64,000 bases of DNA. Origin: an uncultured Eubacteriales bacterium. GTDB taxonomy: Bacteria > Bacillota > Clostridia > Oscillospirales > UMGS1783. Both the position numbers and the translations under genes were made by a program. Every line of letters starts with the position of its first letter. Within the stretch, counting starts at the first letter, position 1. The notes under the pieces are model-generated. The model saw only the letters and a program-made list of their open reading frames with translations. It was not told the DNA's origin and did not search any database. The stretch lies in the NCBI GenBank assembly GCA_934456365.1, contig CAKSHC010000010.1:1-64000 (forward strand), given 5' to 3'. Below are positions 9,252 through 17,442 of the stretch, one piece after another.

Positions 9252-10544
9252 TTAATTGAATTCAGGTTCGTTTTCATTACTGTCGTCTTCAAAGTCTGAT
9301 TCTGCTTCCACTTTGCATCCTTTGCTTCGATTGCACCATTTATGTAATAACTGCGCGTTTTCCAACGCTGTTGGACCACCCTTGTCAAAGGGGATGATAT
9401 GGTCAATTTCACAATCGTCAACACTTAGAATTTGATTACCACAATATTTGCAAACATAACCTTTGTAGTATAATTTTGATTTAAGACTTGGATCAAATAA
9501 TCTCTGCTTGGATTCGGCATCATTAGAATTAGGCGAGATGATTTTATTCAAGATGTCCATCACCGCGTTTACTCGTGAATGAATTCGTTTACTGGCATTG
9601 GTTCCGGCATAAATCCAATCCTGATATTCTATGTTTTCATTTTTAAGCTTTTGAATCGCTGTTCGAATTTCATCTGCATGTTTGATGATATCCCTTTTAG
9701 GAAAAAGTGAAAACGGAATCATGATTGAATCATAGACAGCACCGTTGAATTTTTTTCGCTGGTCAGCAGCAGAAAAGAAAGCATCTTCACCAAGAACAGT
9801 TTTGATTAGCTCGATTAATGAATTATATTGACTCTTGTATTTTTTTAATACCTCGTCATCGTCATTTGCATGAGTTTCCATGTAATTGTTCATCATTAGC
9901 TTGAAAGTTCCTTTTAATTTCATGGAACGTAGTGCAAAGAAACGGAGGATCCTTTCCTCATATGAATAACGTGTATTGGCATCATGGAACAGGATGGGAA
10001 GATACGTATTAGTGTTGGCAATCTCTTTCAGCATATCGTTGAATTTTCCGCGGTAAATACAATTGCGAACTTCTTGGTCGCGGAGTTTAACTGCACCAAG
10101 ATTCAAACGAGAAAAAATCTCGTATTTCAAATTTTGGGAGTCTCTTTCGATACAAACGGTAGACAGTGGTTTTAGGCTAAGGCGTCGTTGGAGTACTTTG
10201 TCAAGCTGTCGGAAATACAATCCGTTTAGGCTTCTAAGACGTTTAAGCCCAGTAAGCGAAAATTCATTTTTTAAAAATCGGACGAAAGAAGTTATTCTCT
10301 GTTGTCCATCGATAACAGAATATACGCCTTCGTTTTCTTCTGCAAGATATATTACGGGAATGGGAATGCCAATCAAAATTGATTCAATAAGACATGATGC
10401 ACGTTTATCATCGTAAACATATTTGCGTTGATAATCAGGGTCAGTAATAATATCATTTGCATCCACGAAATTTTTCAATTGCTCAAGAGAAATATCCATT
10501 GTACGTGTATGAACTACAATGTTTTCAAGTTCAACTTCTTCCAT
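9252..10544 (-). CDS. GmrSD-like DUF262 protein with C-terminal HNH nuclease
   Basis: A 430-residue protein with an N-terminal DUF262 (GmrS-type) domain carrying the hallmark DGQQR at 79-83. A C-terminal HNH nuclease domain has a CKYC zinc ligand pair (365-368), catalytic DH (381-382) and a downstream WCN. GmrSD-type enzymes are type IV systems that cut modified phage DNA using nucleotide hydrolysis. ATG at 10544 is preferred over GTG at 10550, because the GGTGGT ribosome site abuts the GTG. The acidic tail (last about 18 residues) is unusual. It converges on the restriction operon, extending a defence island, and has its own promoter. Confidence 0.85.
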   Translation of the reverse strand: MEEVELENIVVHTRTMDISLEQLKNFVDANDIITDPDYQRKYVYDDKRASCLIESILIGIPIPVIYLAEENEGVYSVIDGQQRITSFVRFLKNEFSLTGLKRLRSLNGLYFRQLDKVLQRRLSLKPLSTVCIERDSQNLKYEIFSRLNLGAVKLRDQEVRNCIYRGKFNDMLKEIANTNTYLPILFHDANTRYSYEERILRFFALRSMKLKGTFKLMMNNYMETHANDDDEVLKKYKSQYNSLIELIKTVLGEDAFFSAADQRKKFNGAVYDSIMIPFSLFPKRDIIKHADEIRTAIQKLKNENIEYQDWIYAGTNASKRIHSRVNAVMDILNKIISPNSNDAESKQRLFDPSLKSKLYYKGYVCKYCGNQILSVDDCEIDHIIPFDKGGPTALENAQLLHKWCNRSKGCKVEAESDFEDDSNENEPEFN

Positions 10545-10583
10545 TATCACACCACCAGAGATTAGTTTAATTACATTAATTTA

Positions 10584-10611
10584 ATTATACATAAATTAGC
10601 GGAAAAATCAA
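10584..10611 (-). promoter_or_regulatory. Promoter of the DUF262-HNH gene
   Basis: On the minus strand TTGATT, a 16-base spacer and TATAAT lie about 40 bases upstream of the start. Confidence 0.7.
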
Positions 10612-10619
10612 CTAAGAAT

Positions 10620-10990
10620 GAGACATATATAAATGAAGTATGTCGAATTTTCATATACATAGGTGTTATATGCGGTTATAAAAACGCTATAAGAAGAGAA
10701 CGCTATAGTCTTTGTGTTGCGAAGTGTTCTGTCCCGACATGGATTGCATGTTATCCCATGCTGGGGATGTTTGCAAGGCGGTATGCCTTGCAATTCCATA
10801 TATATTAGATTTGATGCTAAAAATTGAAGCAGCTACAATATACGGGCAAAATATTATCATATTTGCGAATTCCTTACTCGTGAAGTTACTATAAATAAAC
10901 ACCTCTATGCTTATAATTTGGTGAGTGGGAAGGATTGCATCCTCAAAAAGTCTATAAACGAAACTTTTCAAGCCTAATTCCCCATCATAG
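10620..10990. other. AT-rich gene-free stretch with hairpins and direct repeats
   Basis: No supported gene. Two AACGCTATA direct repeats (10683-10691 and 10699-10707) are spaced 16 bases apart. A hairpin ATCCC/GGGAT lies near 10753-10768, and a perfect 9-bp hairpin TTGCAAGGC / GCCTTGCAA at 10771-10793. Composition changes from AT-rich to GC-rich at the right end, so the edge of the foreign block is probably here. Confidence 0.4.
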
Positions 10991-10993
10991 AAA

Positions 10994-11032
10994 GCCGCCT
11001 GATTTCCGATGAAATCAGGCGGCTCCTTTTTT
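10994..11032. terminator. Terminator hairpin at the composition boundary
   Basis: Perfect 13-bp arms (GCCGCCTGATTTC / GAAATCAGGCGGC) are followed on the plus strand by CTCCTTTTTT. It lies 33 bases beyond the stop of the minus-strand surface protein gene and probably acts in both directions. Confidence 0.75.
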
Positions 11033-11064
11033 AATTCCGTTTTCATCCGGCCGATCTTATCGGG

Positions 11065-12810
11065 TCATTCGGCGCAGCTTTTCTTTCTGCGGCAAAGCAC
11101 CAGCGCGCCGCACCCCAGGCTGAGCGCCAGCAGCGCCCCCCACAGAACGATCCCGCTGTCGCCGGTCTTCGGAGGCAGAGCGTCCTCGTTTTTGGTGTAG
11201 GTGTTGATAAAAACCATCTTCTCCACAGGCTCTTCCCCGTCGAGATAGAAGGTGCCGTTGTCTGTTTTCTCCTGCGTGACCGGATAAACGGCAAAGCCCT
11301 CGTCGGTCTCGCGGTTCGGCCGCACAGCCCACACCGCCGTGTCGCACGCCCAGTTCTCCGCCTGCGCGTCCTTCTCGCGCACCAGGAAGCCCTCCTGGGT
11401 CAGAGCGTCCACCTGATCCTCCGGTCCGGTGATCCCGATGGTTCCTTCATACTTACCCGCGCCGTTGGTCTTCAGCGAAGCGGAAATCGCCACATCCCGG
11501 TAATCCTCTGCATTCGAATTTCCGATTTCGAAAATCTCCAGCTCAAAGCTCTGCTCGGGCGCGGCCATGTTGCCGCCCAGCCGGACGTCCACTGCAAAGG
11601 GAATCTCCACCGTCTTGTCGACCGGCTGCGGATCCGAGCCGCCGCTGAGCGTGTAGGCGTTGGTGATCACCGCTTCGGTCCGGCCATCCGCCGCCACGGC
11701 AGCCGCCGCCCCGTTGTCCATCGGAAGATCCTCATCGCCCTGCCGGTAGGTGGCGCTCAGCGTGTAGCCGGTCAGCCCTGCTCCGCTTTCGGTCACAACA
11801 TAATTCCCCTCGGGCACGACCAGCACAAGCTCCCGCGTCAGCCCGTCGCCGGAAAATTCCCCGATCGCCTTGGTTACCGGCTCAAAGCCGTCCGGCCCGC
11901 TGACGGTGAAGCTCAGCCCGCTCGGAATCTCATTTTCGGTGATTCCGGTAAAAATCGCGCGGATCACCAGCACGCCGGTCTCGGGATCCTCCGGCAGCCC
12001 CGGCTTGCGGTTGTAGACCAGGCTGCGCTCGTCCGGCGCGCCGGTCGCATCGTAGTCCGTCAGCCGGCTGCCCATGACCAGTCGGTTGTCATAGGAAGTG
12101 TTGGAGGAAACATTCTCGATCGCTTTGTGTCCCTCTCCGGCGGCAAACTTCAGCTCATGCCCCGTTCCGTTCACATACAGAGCATATCCGTCCGCCCCGA
12201 TCATCGTAGCCACAGCCGCCTGCTCGGTGGAGGCCACATCCACATTCCCCCGCCCGGAAAGAACCACAGACCCGTGCGTGGCAAAAAGCCCTTCCTCTTT
12301 GGAGCGCACGGTCACATTCCCCCGCCCGGAAAGGATCAGATTCCGATAGGCGTTTATCCCGCCGGCCTCTTGCGCCGTCACATCCAGATCGCCCCGCATC
12401 GCAATGGTAAGATCCCCGCTGGTGAAGATCCCCAGGCTGTCCCCGTGAACCGTCGTAATGGTCAGATCGCCGTCCCCGGAAAGCACGCACGCGCCGAAGA
12501 TCTTGATGGCGCAGTAGGGCCGGGTATTCGTTGTGGTGATCGTGCTGTCGCTCTTCACCTCAATATCCATCGGGAAGGTGGCGCGAATGTCGCCCTTGCG
12601 GTAGCCGTCCAAAACCAGCTTCGCCCGCGCGCTGTCGCTTGCCGGAGTAAAGCTCCAGCCCTCCGAGCTGTCCGCTAAGGGCTTGGTCGCCCGGTTTGTG
12701 TAAAAGGAGCCCACGCTCAGCTCCGCATCGTCTGCCGCAAAAACCGCAGCGGGCAAAAGCCCCGCCAGCAGCACCACGCAGAGAAGCAGTCCCAACAACC
12801 GTTTCTTCAT
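11065..12810 (-). CDS. Sortase-anchored surface protein with beta-helix-like N-terminal domain
   Basis: A 581-residue exported protein. A signal peptide (residues 1-25, ending VFAAD) is followed by a region of GDLTI/GRGNV-type repeats (about 90-230) resembling the Cthe_2159-type carbohydrate-binding beta-helix. Two SpaA/DUF5979-like beta-sandwich modules (about 275-535) follow, then the sortase signal LPPKTG (545-550), a hydrophobic segment and a basic tail. It is expected to be covalently attached to peptidoglycan and exposed outside. No sortase gene lies in the window. Substrate or ligand is unknown. Confidence 0.8.
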   Translation of the reverse strand: MKKRLLGLLLCVVLLAGLLPAAVFAADDAELSVGSFYTNRATKPLADSSEGWSFTPASDSARAKLVLDGYRKGDIRATFPMDIEVKSDSTITTTNTRPYCAIKIFGACVLSGDGDLTITTVHGDSLGIFTSGDLTIAMRGDLDVTAQEAGGINAYRNLILSGRGNVTVRSKEEGLFATHGSVVLSGRGNVDVASTEQAAVATMIGADGYALYVNGTGHELKFAAGEGHKAIENVSSNTSYDNRLVMGSRLTDYDATGAPDERSLVYNRKPGLPEDPETGVLVIRAIFTGITENEIPSGLSFTVSGPDGFEPVTKAIGEFSGDGLTRELVLVVPEGNYVVTESGAGLTGYTLSATYRQGDEDLPMDNGAAAAVAADGRTEAVITNAYTLSGGSDPQPVDKTVEIPFAVDVRLGGNMAAPEQSFELEIFEIGNSNAEDYRDVAISASLKTNGAGKYEGTIGITGPEDQVDALTQEGFLVREKDAQAENWACDTAVWAVRPNRETDEGFAVYPVTQEKTDNGTFYLDGEEPVEKMVFINTYTKNEDALPPKTGDSGIVLWGALLALSLGCGALVLCRRKKSCAE

Positions 12811-13007
12811 GATCTTTCCTCCCGGATTTTTCTCCGGCCTGCGCCGGAAATTTGTTTTTTCGCGCCTTTTAACGCGTTATTCCATAATTGCAAAAACAGT
12901 ATACCACACATTTTCGCATCCTGCATCCGTAAAAAAGGAATTTTCTGAAAAAATCTTTCCTTTTTCTTCTCCCTCCCTCTCTTTTCCGCCCAAACCACCC
13001 CCCGCAA

Positions 13008-13034
13008 ACGCCTTCTCGCCTCCATCATACGCTA
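13008..13034 (+). promoter_or_regulatory. Sigma-K-like promoter candidate
   Basis: AC, 16 bases, then CATACGCTA matches the late mother-cell sigma-K pattern (AC-N16/17-CATAnnnTA). It lies 36 bases before a collagen-like coding start with a strong AAGGAGGA site. The motif is short, so chance is possible. Confidence 0.4.
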
Positions 13035-13069
13035 AAATAGAGCAATCCTTTCAAGGAGGAAAGAAACCA

Positions 13070-13234
13070 ATGAGCTGCTACAACCATTATGGAAGAGGCT
13101 CCAGCTTCCTTTCAACCGAATGCGGAGCCACCGTAACCATCCAGGGCCCGACCGGCCCGATGGGCCCCGAGGGCCCACCTGAGAAAGCACCCGGCTTTTT
13201 CACTTGCTTTGAAAAAGGAATTATGCTAAGATAA
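13070..13234 (+). pseudogene. Truncated collagen-like (exosporium-type) protein
   Basis: A 54-residue reading frame behind an AAGGAGGA ribosome site at 13053-13060. After a Cys/Ser-rich N-terminus it enters Gly-X-Y triplets (GPTGPMGPEGPP) and then leaves them abruptly for an unrelated 18-residue tail. Full-length exosporium collagen-like proteins have dozens of triplets and a C-terminal domain, so this appears to be the 5' end left after a deletion in the repeat. It could instead be a genuine mini-protein. Confidence 0.55.
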
Positions 13235-13283
13235 ATAGGATGAAAAAGAATCCAAAAAAATCAGGAAGAAGGAAAAGTCCCCT

Positions 13284-14219
13284 ATGCCGAAAATCGCAGT
13301 TTTGATCCCTTGCTATAATGAAGAAAAAACCGTGGAAAAGGTCGTGCGGGATACCCGCCGCGTCCTGCCCGACGCCGAGATCTATGTCTACGACAACAAT
13401 TCCACCGACCAAACCGCCGCCATCGCCGCCCGCTTAAGCGAGGAAGACGAAAAGGTCTTCCTGCGCCATGAGTACCGGCAGGGCAAGGGCAATGTGATCC
13501 GCAGCATGTTCCGCGAGATCGAGGCCGATTGCTACCTGATGGTCGACGGCGACGATACCTATCCCGCCGAAAACGCGCCCGAAATGGTGCGGCTCGTCTG
13601 CGAGGGCAAGGCCGATATGGTCGTCGGCGACCGGCTTTCCGCCACCTACTTCACCGAAAACAAGCGCCCCTTCCATAACTTCGGCAATGTGCTGGTGCGC
13701 GGCCTGATCCGCTGGATCTTCCACGCCAAAGTCAAAGATATCATGATCGGCTACCGCGCCTTCAGCCGCTCGTTTGGGAAGGGCTTCCCGGTGCTTTCCC
13801 GCGGGTTTGAGATTGAAACCGAAATGACCATCCATGCCGTCGATAAAAACGTGCTGATCCGCGAGATCCCCGTCACCTACCGCGACCGGCCCGCCGGCTC
13901 GGTCAGCAAGCTCAACACCTATTCCGACGGCTTCCGCGTCCTGCGCACCATCTTCCGCCTGTTCCGGGAGTATAAGCCCCTCGCCTTCTTCGGCGCGCTC
14001 GCCCTGATCTTCCTGATCGTCATGCTGGCGCTGTTTGTCCCCGTGCTGGCGGAGTATGTCCGCACCGGCCTCGTCCCCCGCTTCCCCAGCCTGATCGTTT
14101 CCGGCGTCTGCGCCGTCTGCGCCCTGCTTTCCTTTTCGGTCGGCGTCATCCTCGACGTGGTGGTCAAAAAGCATCGTCAGCTCTATGAACTGCTGATGAA
14201 CCTCTCGGCGGAAAAGTGA
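13284..14219 (+). CDS. Family 2 glycosyltransferase with C-terminal membrane segments
   Basis: A 311-residue GT2 enzyme of the dolichyl-phosphate-mannose-synthase-like group. The N-terminal Rossmann-like domain starts IAVLIPCYNEEKTV, and the DxD-type motif DGDDTYP lies at 88-94. Two hydrophobic segments (about 229-251 and 262-288) anchor it in the membrane, as in polyprenyl-phosphate sugar transferases. It probably loads a sugar onto a lipid carrier for envelope polymers. The TGA stop is followed in the same frame by 55 codons encoding a second membrane-protein-like tail (see 14220-14387). Confidence 0.85.
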   Translation: MPKIAVLIPCYNEEKTVEKVVRDTRRVLPDAEIYVYDNNSTDQTAAIAARLSEEDEKVFLRHEYRQGKGNVIRSMFREIEADCYLMVDGDDTYPAENAPEMVRLVCEGKADMVVGDRLSATYFTENKRPFHNFGNVLVRGLIRWIFHAKVKDIMIGYRAFSRSFGKGFPVLSRGFEIETEMTIHAVDKNVLIREIPVTYRDRPAGSVSKLNTYSDGFRVLRTIFRLFREYKPLAFFGALALIFLIVMLALFVPVLAEYVRTGLVPRFPSLIVSGVCAVCALLSFSVGVILDVVVKKHRQLYELLMNLSAEK

Positions 14220-14387
14220 TGGAAAAAGCGCGCCCGCTTCCTGCCTGCCTTGATCCCTCTTCTCGGCGTCTGGGCCACCCTGATGATCGCAACCCCCATC
14301 TACTGCGAGTTCCGGTATATGCTCTCCTTCCACCTCGCGGCGCCCTTCCTGTTCCTCTTCCCCTTCCTGCGGGAAAAAGAGAATTGA
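14220..14387 (+). pseudogene. Relic C-terminus of a membrane glycosyltransferase-type protein
   Basis: Read in the frame of the GT2 gene directly after its TGA, this stretch gives 55 codons rich in Leu, Phe and Pro with a PIYCEFRYMLSFHLAAPFLF-type sequence and a stop at 14385. It resembles the end of large polytopic DUF6020-like or other membrane glycosyltransferase proteins. It has no start of its own, so it is best read as the remnant of a gene lost by deletion. The family name is from memory and uncertain. Confidence 0.5.
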
Positions 14388-14389
14388 AA

Positions 14390-14415
14390 AAAGCTCCCGG
14401 AATTCCGGGAGCTTT
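14390..14415. terminator. Bidirectional terminator
   Basis: Perfect 11-bp arms (AAAGCTCCCGG / CCGGGAGCTTT) flank AATT between converging genes. Confidence 0.8.
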
Positions 14416-14416
14416 C

Positions 14417-15082
14417 TTATTTCTTTGTCTTGCGGCGGTAAAGGAGAAAAACGAGAAAGGATATCAAAAAGCATCCGGCCTCGATCAGCGCCGCCAGGCG
14501 AAATTGCGGCGAGGTCGGATCGGAAAGATGGGTGCCCATGATCGGGAAAAGGATGCAGCTGGGCAAAAGTCTGAGCAGGCATCCGGCTAAATAGCCGCCG
14601 TAGCCCACCCCCATCGCTCCGCAAACGGCGCTGACCACATCGATCGGCAGCATCCCGAAAAGGCGAACGGAAAGCACAAAGAGAAAGTCGCTGCCGCCCC
14701 GCAGCGTTAGAAGCTGCTCCACCCGCGGCCAGCGCTCCCGGGCCGTCTGCACCGTGCGCGCCCCCAGCCGCCGCCCTAAAAGATACGGCAGCGACACCAT
14801 GATCCCCGTGCCCGCCAGGTTGAGAGCAATGGCCCAGGGAAGCGGAAAAAGCAGCCCGGAAACGGTGTAGAGCAGCCCGCTGTAGAGAAAAAGGCTCAGG
14901 CTTTTCACGGCAAACAGCACCAGCAGAAGCAAAGCCGCCCCAAAGGGCGAGGCCGGCGAGGCCGAAAGAATGCGCTCGATCGAGAATTGATCCCGGTGCA
15001 GAAGGCAGAAAAGGATCAGAACCGCCCAGAAGCACCCGAGCAAAGCCTCAAAGAACTGGAATTTGCGCCCGTCCCCGCTCAT
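14417..15082 (-). CDS. VTT-domain (TVP38/DedA-like) membrane protein
   Basis: A protein of about 221 residues with five to six hydrophobic segments. The central region runs from GTGIMVSLPYLLGRRLGA through VRLFGMLPIDVVSAVCGAMG, the pattern of the SNARE-associated/VTT domain of TVP38 and DedA proteins, which act in membrane lipid or carrier movement. ATG at 15082 is chosen because it overlaps the upstream stop as ATGA, so it is coupled to the DUF2238-like gene. Confidence 0.8.
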   Translation of the reverse strand: MSGDGRKFQFFEALLGCFWAVLILFCLLHRDQFSIERILSASPASPFGAALLLLVLFAVKSLSLFLYSGLLYTVSGLLFPLPWAIALNLAGTGIMVSLPYLLGRRLGARTVQTARERWPRVEQLLTLRGGSDFLFVLSVRLFGMLPIDVVSAVCGAMGVGYGGYLAGCLLRLLPSCILFPIMGTHLSDPTSPQFRLAALIEAGCFLISFLVFLLYRRKTKK

Positions 15083-15816
15083 GCCTTCTCCGCACGGCGA
15101 AAAGCGGGATGCCGCCCGCGATCGCAAAGCCCGGCCACCGCTAAAACCAGCGCGCCCAGGGATTCGACCGCCATGTCGCCGATGGTGTCGAAAAGGCCGA
15201 TGTCCAGATAGCCCCCTTCACACAAAACCTTCCCGTTGACCACCACGCTTTCGATCCGGTCGATATGACCCACCACCCCCGGCGCGTCGCCGAGCGAGTA
15301 GGAATGGAGCGAGGAAACGACGGTGTCCCGCTGCATGTCCATGCCGAGAAGCTGATCGGCGCCAAATTCATACAGCTCCCAAAGGCCCGCAATGGCCACC
15401 GAGAAAAAGAAGCCGAAGAAAAGGCGCAGCCGGTAGTCGTTCCGGTAGCGCGGATTGAGCAGCACCGGAAGATAAGAGCCCAGAAGGGCAAAGGTCACCC
15501 CGCCGCAGAAATGCAGCAACTTGTCCCAATGCTCCAGCAGATAATAAAGCGACCAGAGCCGTCCCGCCATGGCCGCCAGTAGATAGAATTCGATGAAGAG
15601 GAACCAGCCCGTTTCCATCCGCACGGAAAAGATCCTCTCCAGCAAAAAGGGAAGCAGCAGCAAAAGACCCACGCCGATCCCCTGCAGCCCGTCCGTTATC
15701 CCGATCCGCACAAAGGCCACCCCGGCCGAGAAAAGAGAGAAAAGCTCGCAGATTCCCCACACAATCAGCCGAAATCGATTCTCTTTTGCGCCCAAACGCG
15801 CCAGGATTTCCTTCAT
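15079..15816 (-). CDS. DUF2238/YjdF-like integral membrane protein
   Basis: A 245-residue protein with about six transmembrane segments. The HWDKLLHFCGG motif, a WELYEFGAD segment and a late DTIGDM fit the DUF2238 (YjdF-like) group, whose function is unknown. The start at 15816 has AGGAG eleven bases upstream. It is the first gene of a two-gene minus-strand operon with the VTT protein. The conserved His/Asp/Glu in membrane segments could bind metal or act in lipid chemistry, but this is speculation. Confidence 0.65.
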   Translation of the reverse strand: MKEILARLGAKENRFRLIVWGICELFSLFSAGVAFVRIGITDGLQGIGVGLLLLLPFLLERIFSVRMETGWFLFIEFYLLAAMAGRLWSLYYLLEHWDKLLHFCGGVTFALLGSYLPVLLNPRYRNDYRLRLFFGFFFSVAIAGLWELYEFGADQLLGMDMQRDTVVSSLHSYSLGDAPGVVGHIDRIESVVVNGKVLCEGGYLDIGLFDTIGDMAVESLGALVLAVAGLCDRGRHPAFRRAEKA

Positions 15817-16079
15817 GTTTCGTTTCTCCTTTGCCTGCTTTGCGGATATTATATGCAAAAATTTGAAGGAAATCAAGGAAAAAAGGGCGGAAAAAGGCCT
15901 CAAAAGGGGTAAAAAAGGGCGGGAAAAAAGGGTCGGAAAGGTCAAAAAAGGGGCGATTTGTGCATTGCCGGAGGCAAGAAGGGGGGTTGTACTGAAGAAA
16001 AAAGGGCAGAAAATGCGGGAAAGCGGGGGCGATTTTTTGAAAAATCCGAGATCAAAAGGCCTATCTTGGGGATAAAGCG

Positions 16080-16105
16080 ATCCCCCATGCTTCTGCATGG
16101 GGGAT
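16080..16105. terminator. Terminator of the XRE regulator gene
   Basis: An 11-bp perfect stem (ATCCCCCATGC / GCATGGGGGAT) with a TTCT loop, T-rich on the plus side. It sits just beyond the stop of the minus-strand XRE gene. The flanking 15817-16079 is purine-rich, with no gene seen. Confidence 0.75.
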
Positions 16106-16108
16106 TTT

Positions 16109-16729
16109 TCATTTTTTGCGCCGAAGAAGAAGCCAAAGGCTCAGCCCGGCTGTTGCGGCGGCAGCAACCGCCGCCGGAAGCGCCAGCGCCGGCGCGCGAT
16201 ACACAAGGGCAAACAAAAGGCTGCAAAACGCCGCGCCCGAAAGGGCGGCCAGGCAAAGCGCCGCCTGCCGCCGCAAGGCGCCATAGAGCAGGAAAAAGAC
16301 CGGGAGAAAAATAAGAATTGCTCCTGAAAAGAGATAAAAGGCGGTCAGCGGAGTGGGGGTGTGGCCGATTTGCCAGATGTTGCTATTGGCAAAGCAGAGA
16401 AGCCAAAGGCCGACGGTCAGCGGAAGCGAGAGGGCGAGGGCGAGCAGGAGGCTTTGCCGGTCGGCGCGGGATTTCTGATTTTCCTGCGCCAGCTCGAGGA
16501 TCACCTCTTCGTCGCGCGCCGTTTCGCCGCCCGAGAGCAGCTCCCCGACGCTCAGGCCGAGCGCTTCGGCCAGCGGCAGCAGAAGCGAAACCTCGGGCAG
16601 GCCCCGCCCGCATTCCCATTTGGAAACGGTCTTGTCTGTCACGCCCAGCCGGTCGCCCAGCTCGCGCTGGGAAAGGCCGAGCTCCTTTCGTTTGGCCGCG
16701 ATCAGGCGGCCGATCTGCGTGGGATCCAT
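16109..16729 (-). CDS. XRE-family regulator with membrane domain
   Basis: A 206-residue protein with an N-terminal Cro/C1 helix-turn-helix (about 7-60, containing LSQRELGDRLGVTDKTVSKW) joined to a four-segment hydrophobic C-terminal half (about 92-200) that ends in Arg/Lys. Such membrane-tethered XRE regulators are common in Firmicutes, but their signals are usually unknown. It is divergent from the lipoprotein gene at 17014, a possible target. Confidence 0.85.
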   Translation of the reverse strand: MDPTQIGRLIAAKRKELGLSQRELGDRLGVTDKTVSKWECGRGLPEVSLLLPLAEALGLSVGELLSGGETARDEEVILELAQENQKSRADRQSLLLALALSLPLTVGLWLLCFANSNIWQIGHTPTPLTAFYLFSGAILIFLPVFFLLYGALRRQAALCLAALSGAAFCSLLFALVYRAPALALPAAVAAAATAGLSLWLLLRRKK

Positions 16730-16895
16730 GAAAACACCTTCCTTTCGAGCTCTTTATACCCGATCCCGGCGCAAAAAGCAACCTATGCTCCGTAGAGTGG
16801 GGATTTCTTTTGGGAGAGCGGCGCGGTTTGCGCGGTGGCGGGCGGCGCTTTTTGCTGGATCCATGGAAGAATCTGTTTTTGGTATAAAAAACCGG

Positions 16896-16924
16896 TTGCA
16901 AAACCCGAATAAATCCTGTATACT
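16896..16924 (+). promoter_or_regulatory. Sigma-A-type promoter before the leader peptide and lipoprotein
   Basis: TTGCAA, a 17-base spacer and TATACT. The transcript would carry a leader of about 80 bases before the lipoprotein gene. Confidence 0.7.
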
Positions 16925-16954
16925 ATCCATAGAAAGGAAAAAGGAGGGGCCGTT

Positions 16955-17017
16955 TTGGCAAATTTTCCGGAAGGAACGACGGATTTTTCTTTGCGCTTGA
17001 AGGAGGAAATGGAATGA
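16955..17017 (+). CDS. Possible 20-codon leader peptide coupled to lipoprotein
   Basis: AAGGAGG at 16941-16947 precedes a TTG codon by eight bases. The frame runs 20 codons and ends in a TGA overlapping the ATG of the lipoprotein gene as ATGA. A second AAGGAGG for the lipoprotein lies inside it. The peptide (starting MANFPEGTTDF) is soluble and has no recognised family. It may be a coupling leader or the residue of a lost gene. The good ribosome site and exact overlap are the only evidence. Confidence 0.35.
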   Translation: MANFPEGTTDFSLRLKEEME

Positions 17018-17388
17018 AAAAGATCGGGTGTTTTCTATTGGCTATGGTTTTTCTTGCCTTATCGGGGTGCTCCGCTTTTCAGAAAACCGTTTTGCCCCGC
17101 GAGGGGATCGCAGAGATCACGGGCACCTCTCAAATGACCGCCCCGGTTCGGACGGCGGTCCTTTCGGCCGGGCAAGCGGAAGAGTTTCTGACCCGGATCG
17201 AGGGGCTTGGCCTGGAGCCCACGGGGGAGAAAACCAATCGGAAGGGCTGGGAATATTCCTTTGTTGTGTGCTATGAAGACGGCCGGAGCATTTCGATCGT
17301 TCTTTCCGAAGAGGCGGCGGTGGTCGACGAGGTGGTTTACCGGGCCGCGCGCTACCGGGCGGACGATTTTTCAGCCTATTTTGATTGA
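17014..17388 (+). CDS. Small lipoprotein, unknown function
   Basis: A 124-residue protein with a signal peptide and lipobox LSGC, so the mature protein would begin at Cys19 and be lipid-anchored outside the membrane. The remaining about 105 residues have no recognised family and appear to form a small alpha/beta domain. A GAAGGAGGA site precedes the ATG. Confidence 0.75.
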   Translation: MKKIGCFLLAMVFLALSGCSAFQKTVLPREGIAEITGTSQMTAPVRTAVLSAGQAEEFLTRIEGLGLEPTGEKTNRKGWEYSFVVCYEDGRSISIVLSEEAAVVDEVVYRAARYRADDFSAYFD

Positions 17389-17397
17389 GAATCCAAA

Positions 17398-17442
17398 AGG
17401 GCAGCCCTTTGCTTTTTCAAGCGAGGGGCTGCCCTCTTTTTT
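17398..17442. terminator. Bidirectional terminator
   Basis: 10-bp arms (AGGGCAGCCC / GGGCTGCCCT) are followed by CTTTTTT on the plus strand. It overlaps the last two bases of the converging kinase gene. Confidence 0.75.

Noticed and set aside
10687..11046. A 119-codon minus-strand frame at the composition boundary
   Set aside because: It starts beyond the terminator hairpin and reads through hairpins and repeats, with no convincing ribosome site or family.
13434..15035. A 533-codon minus-strand frame opposite the GT2 gene
   Set aside because: No recognisable domain; it runs antisense to a clear GT2 enzyme and out of frame with the VTT protein.
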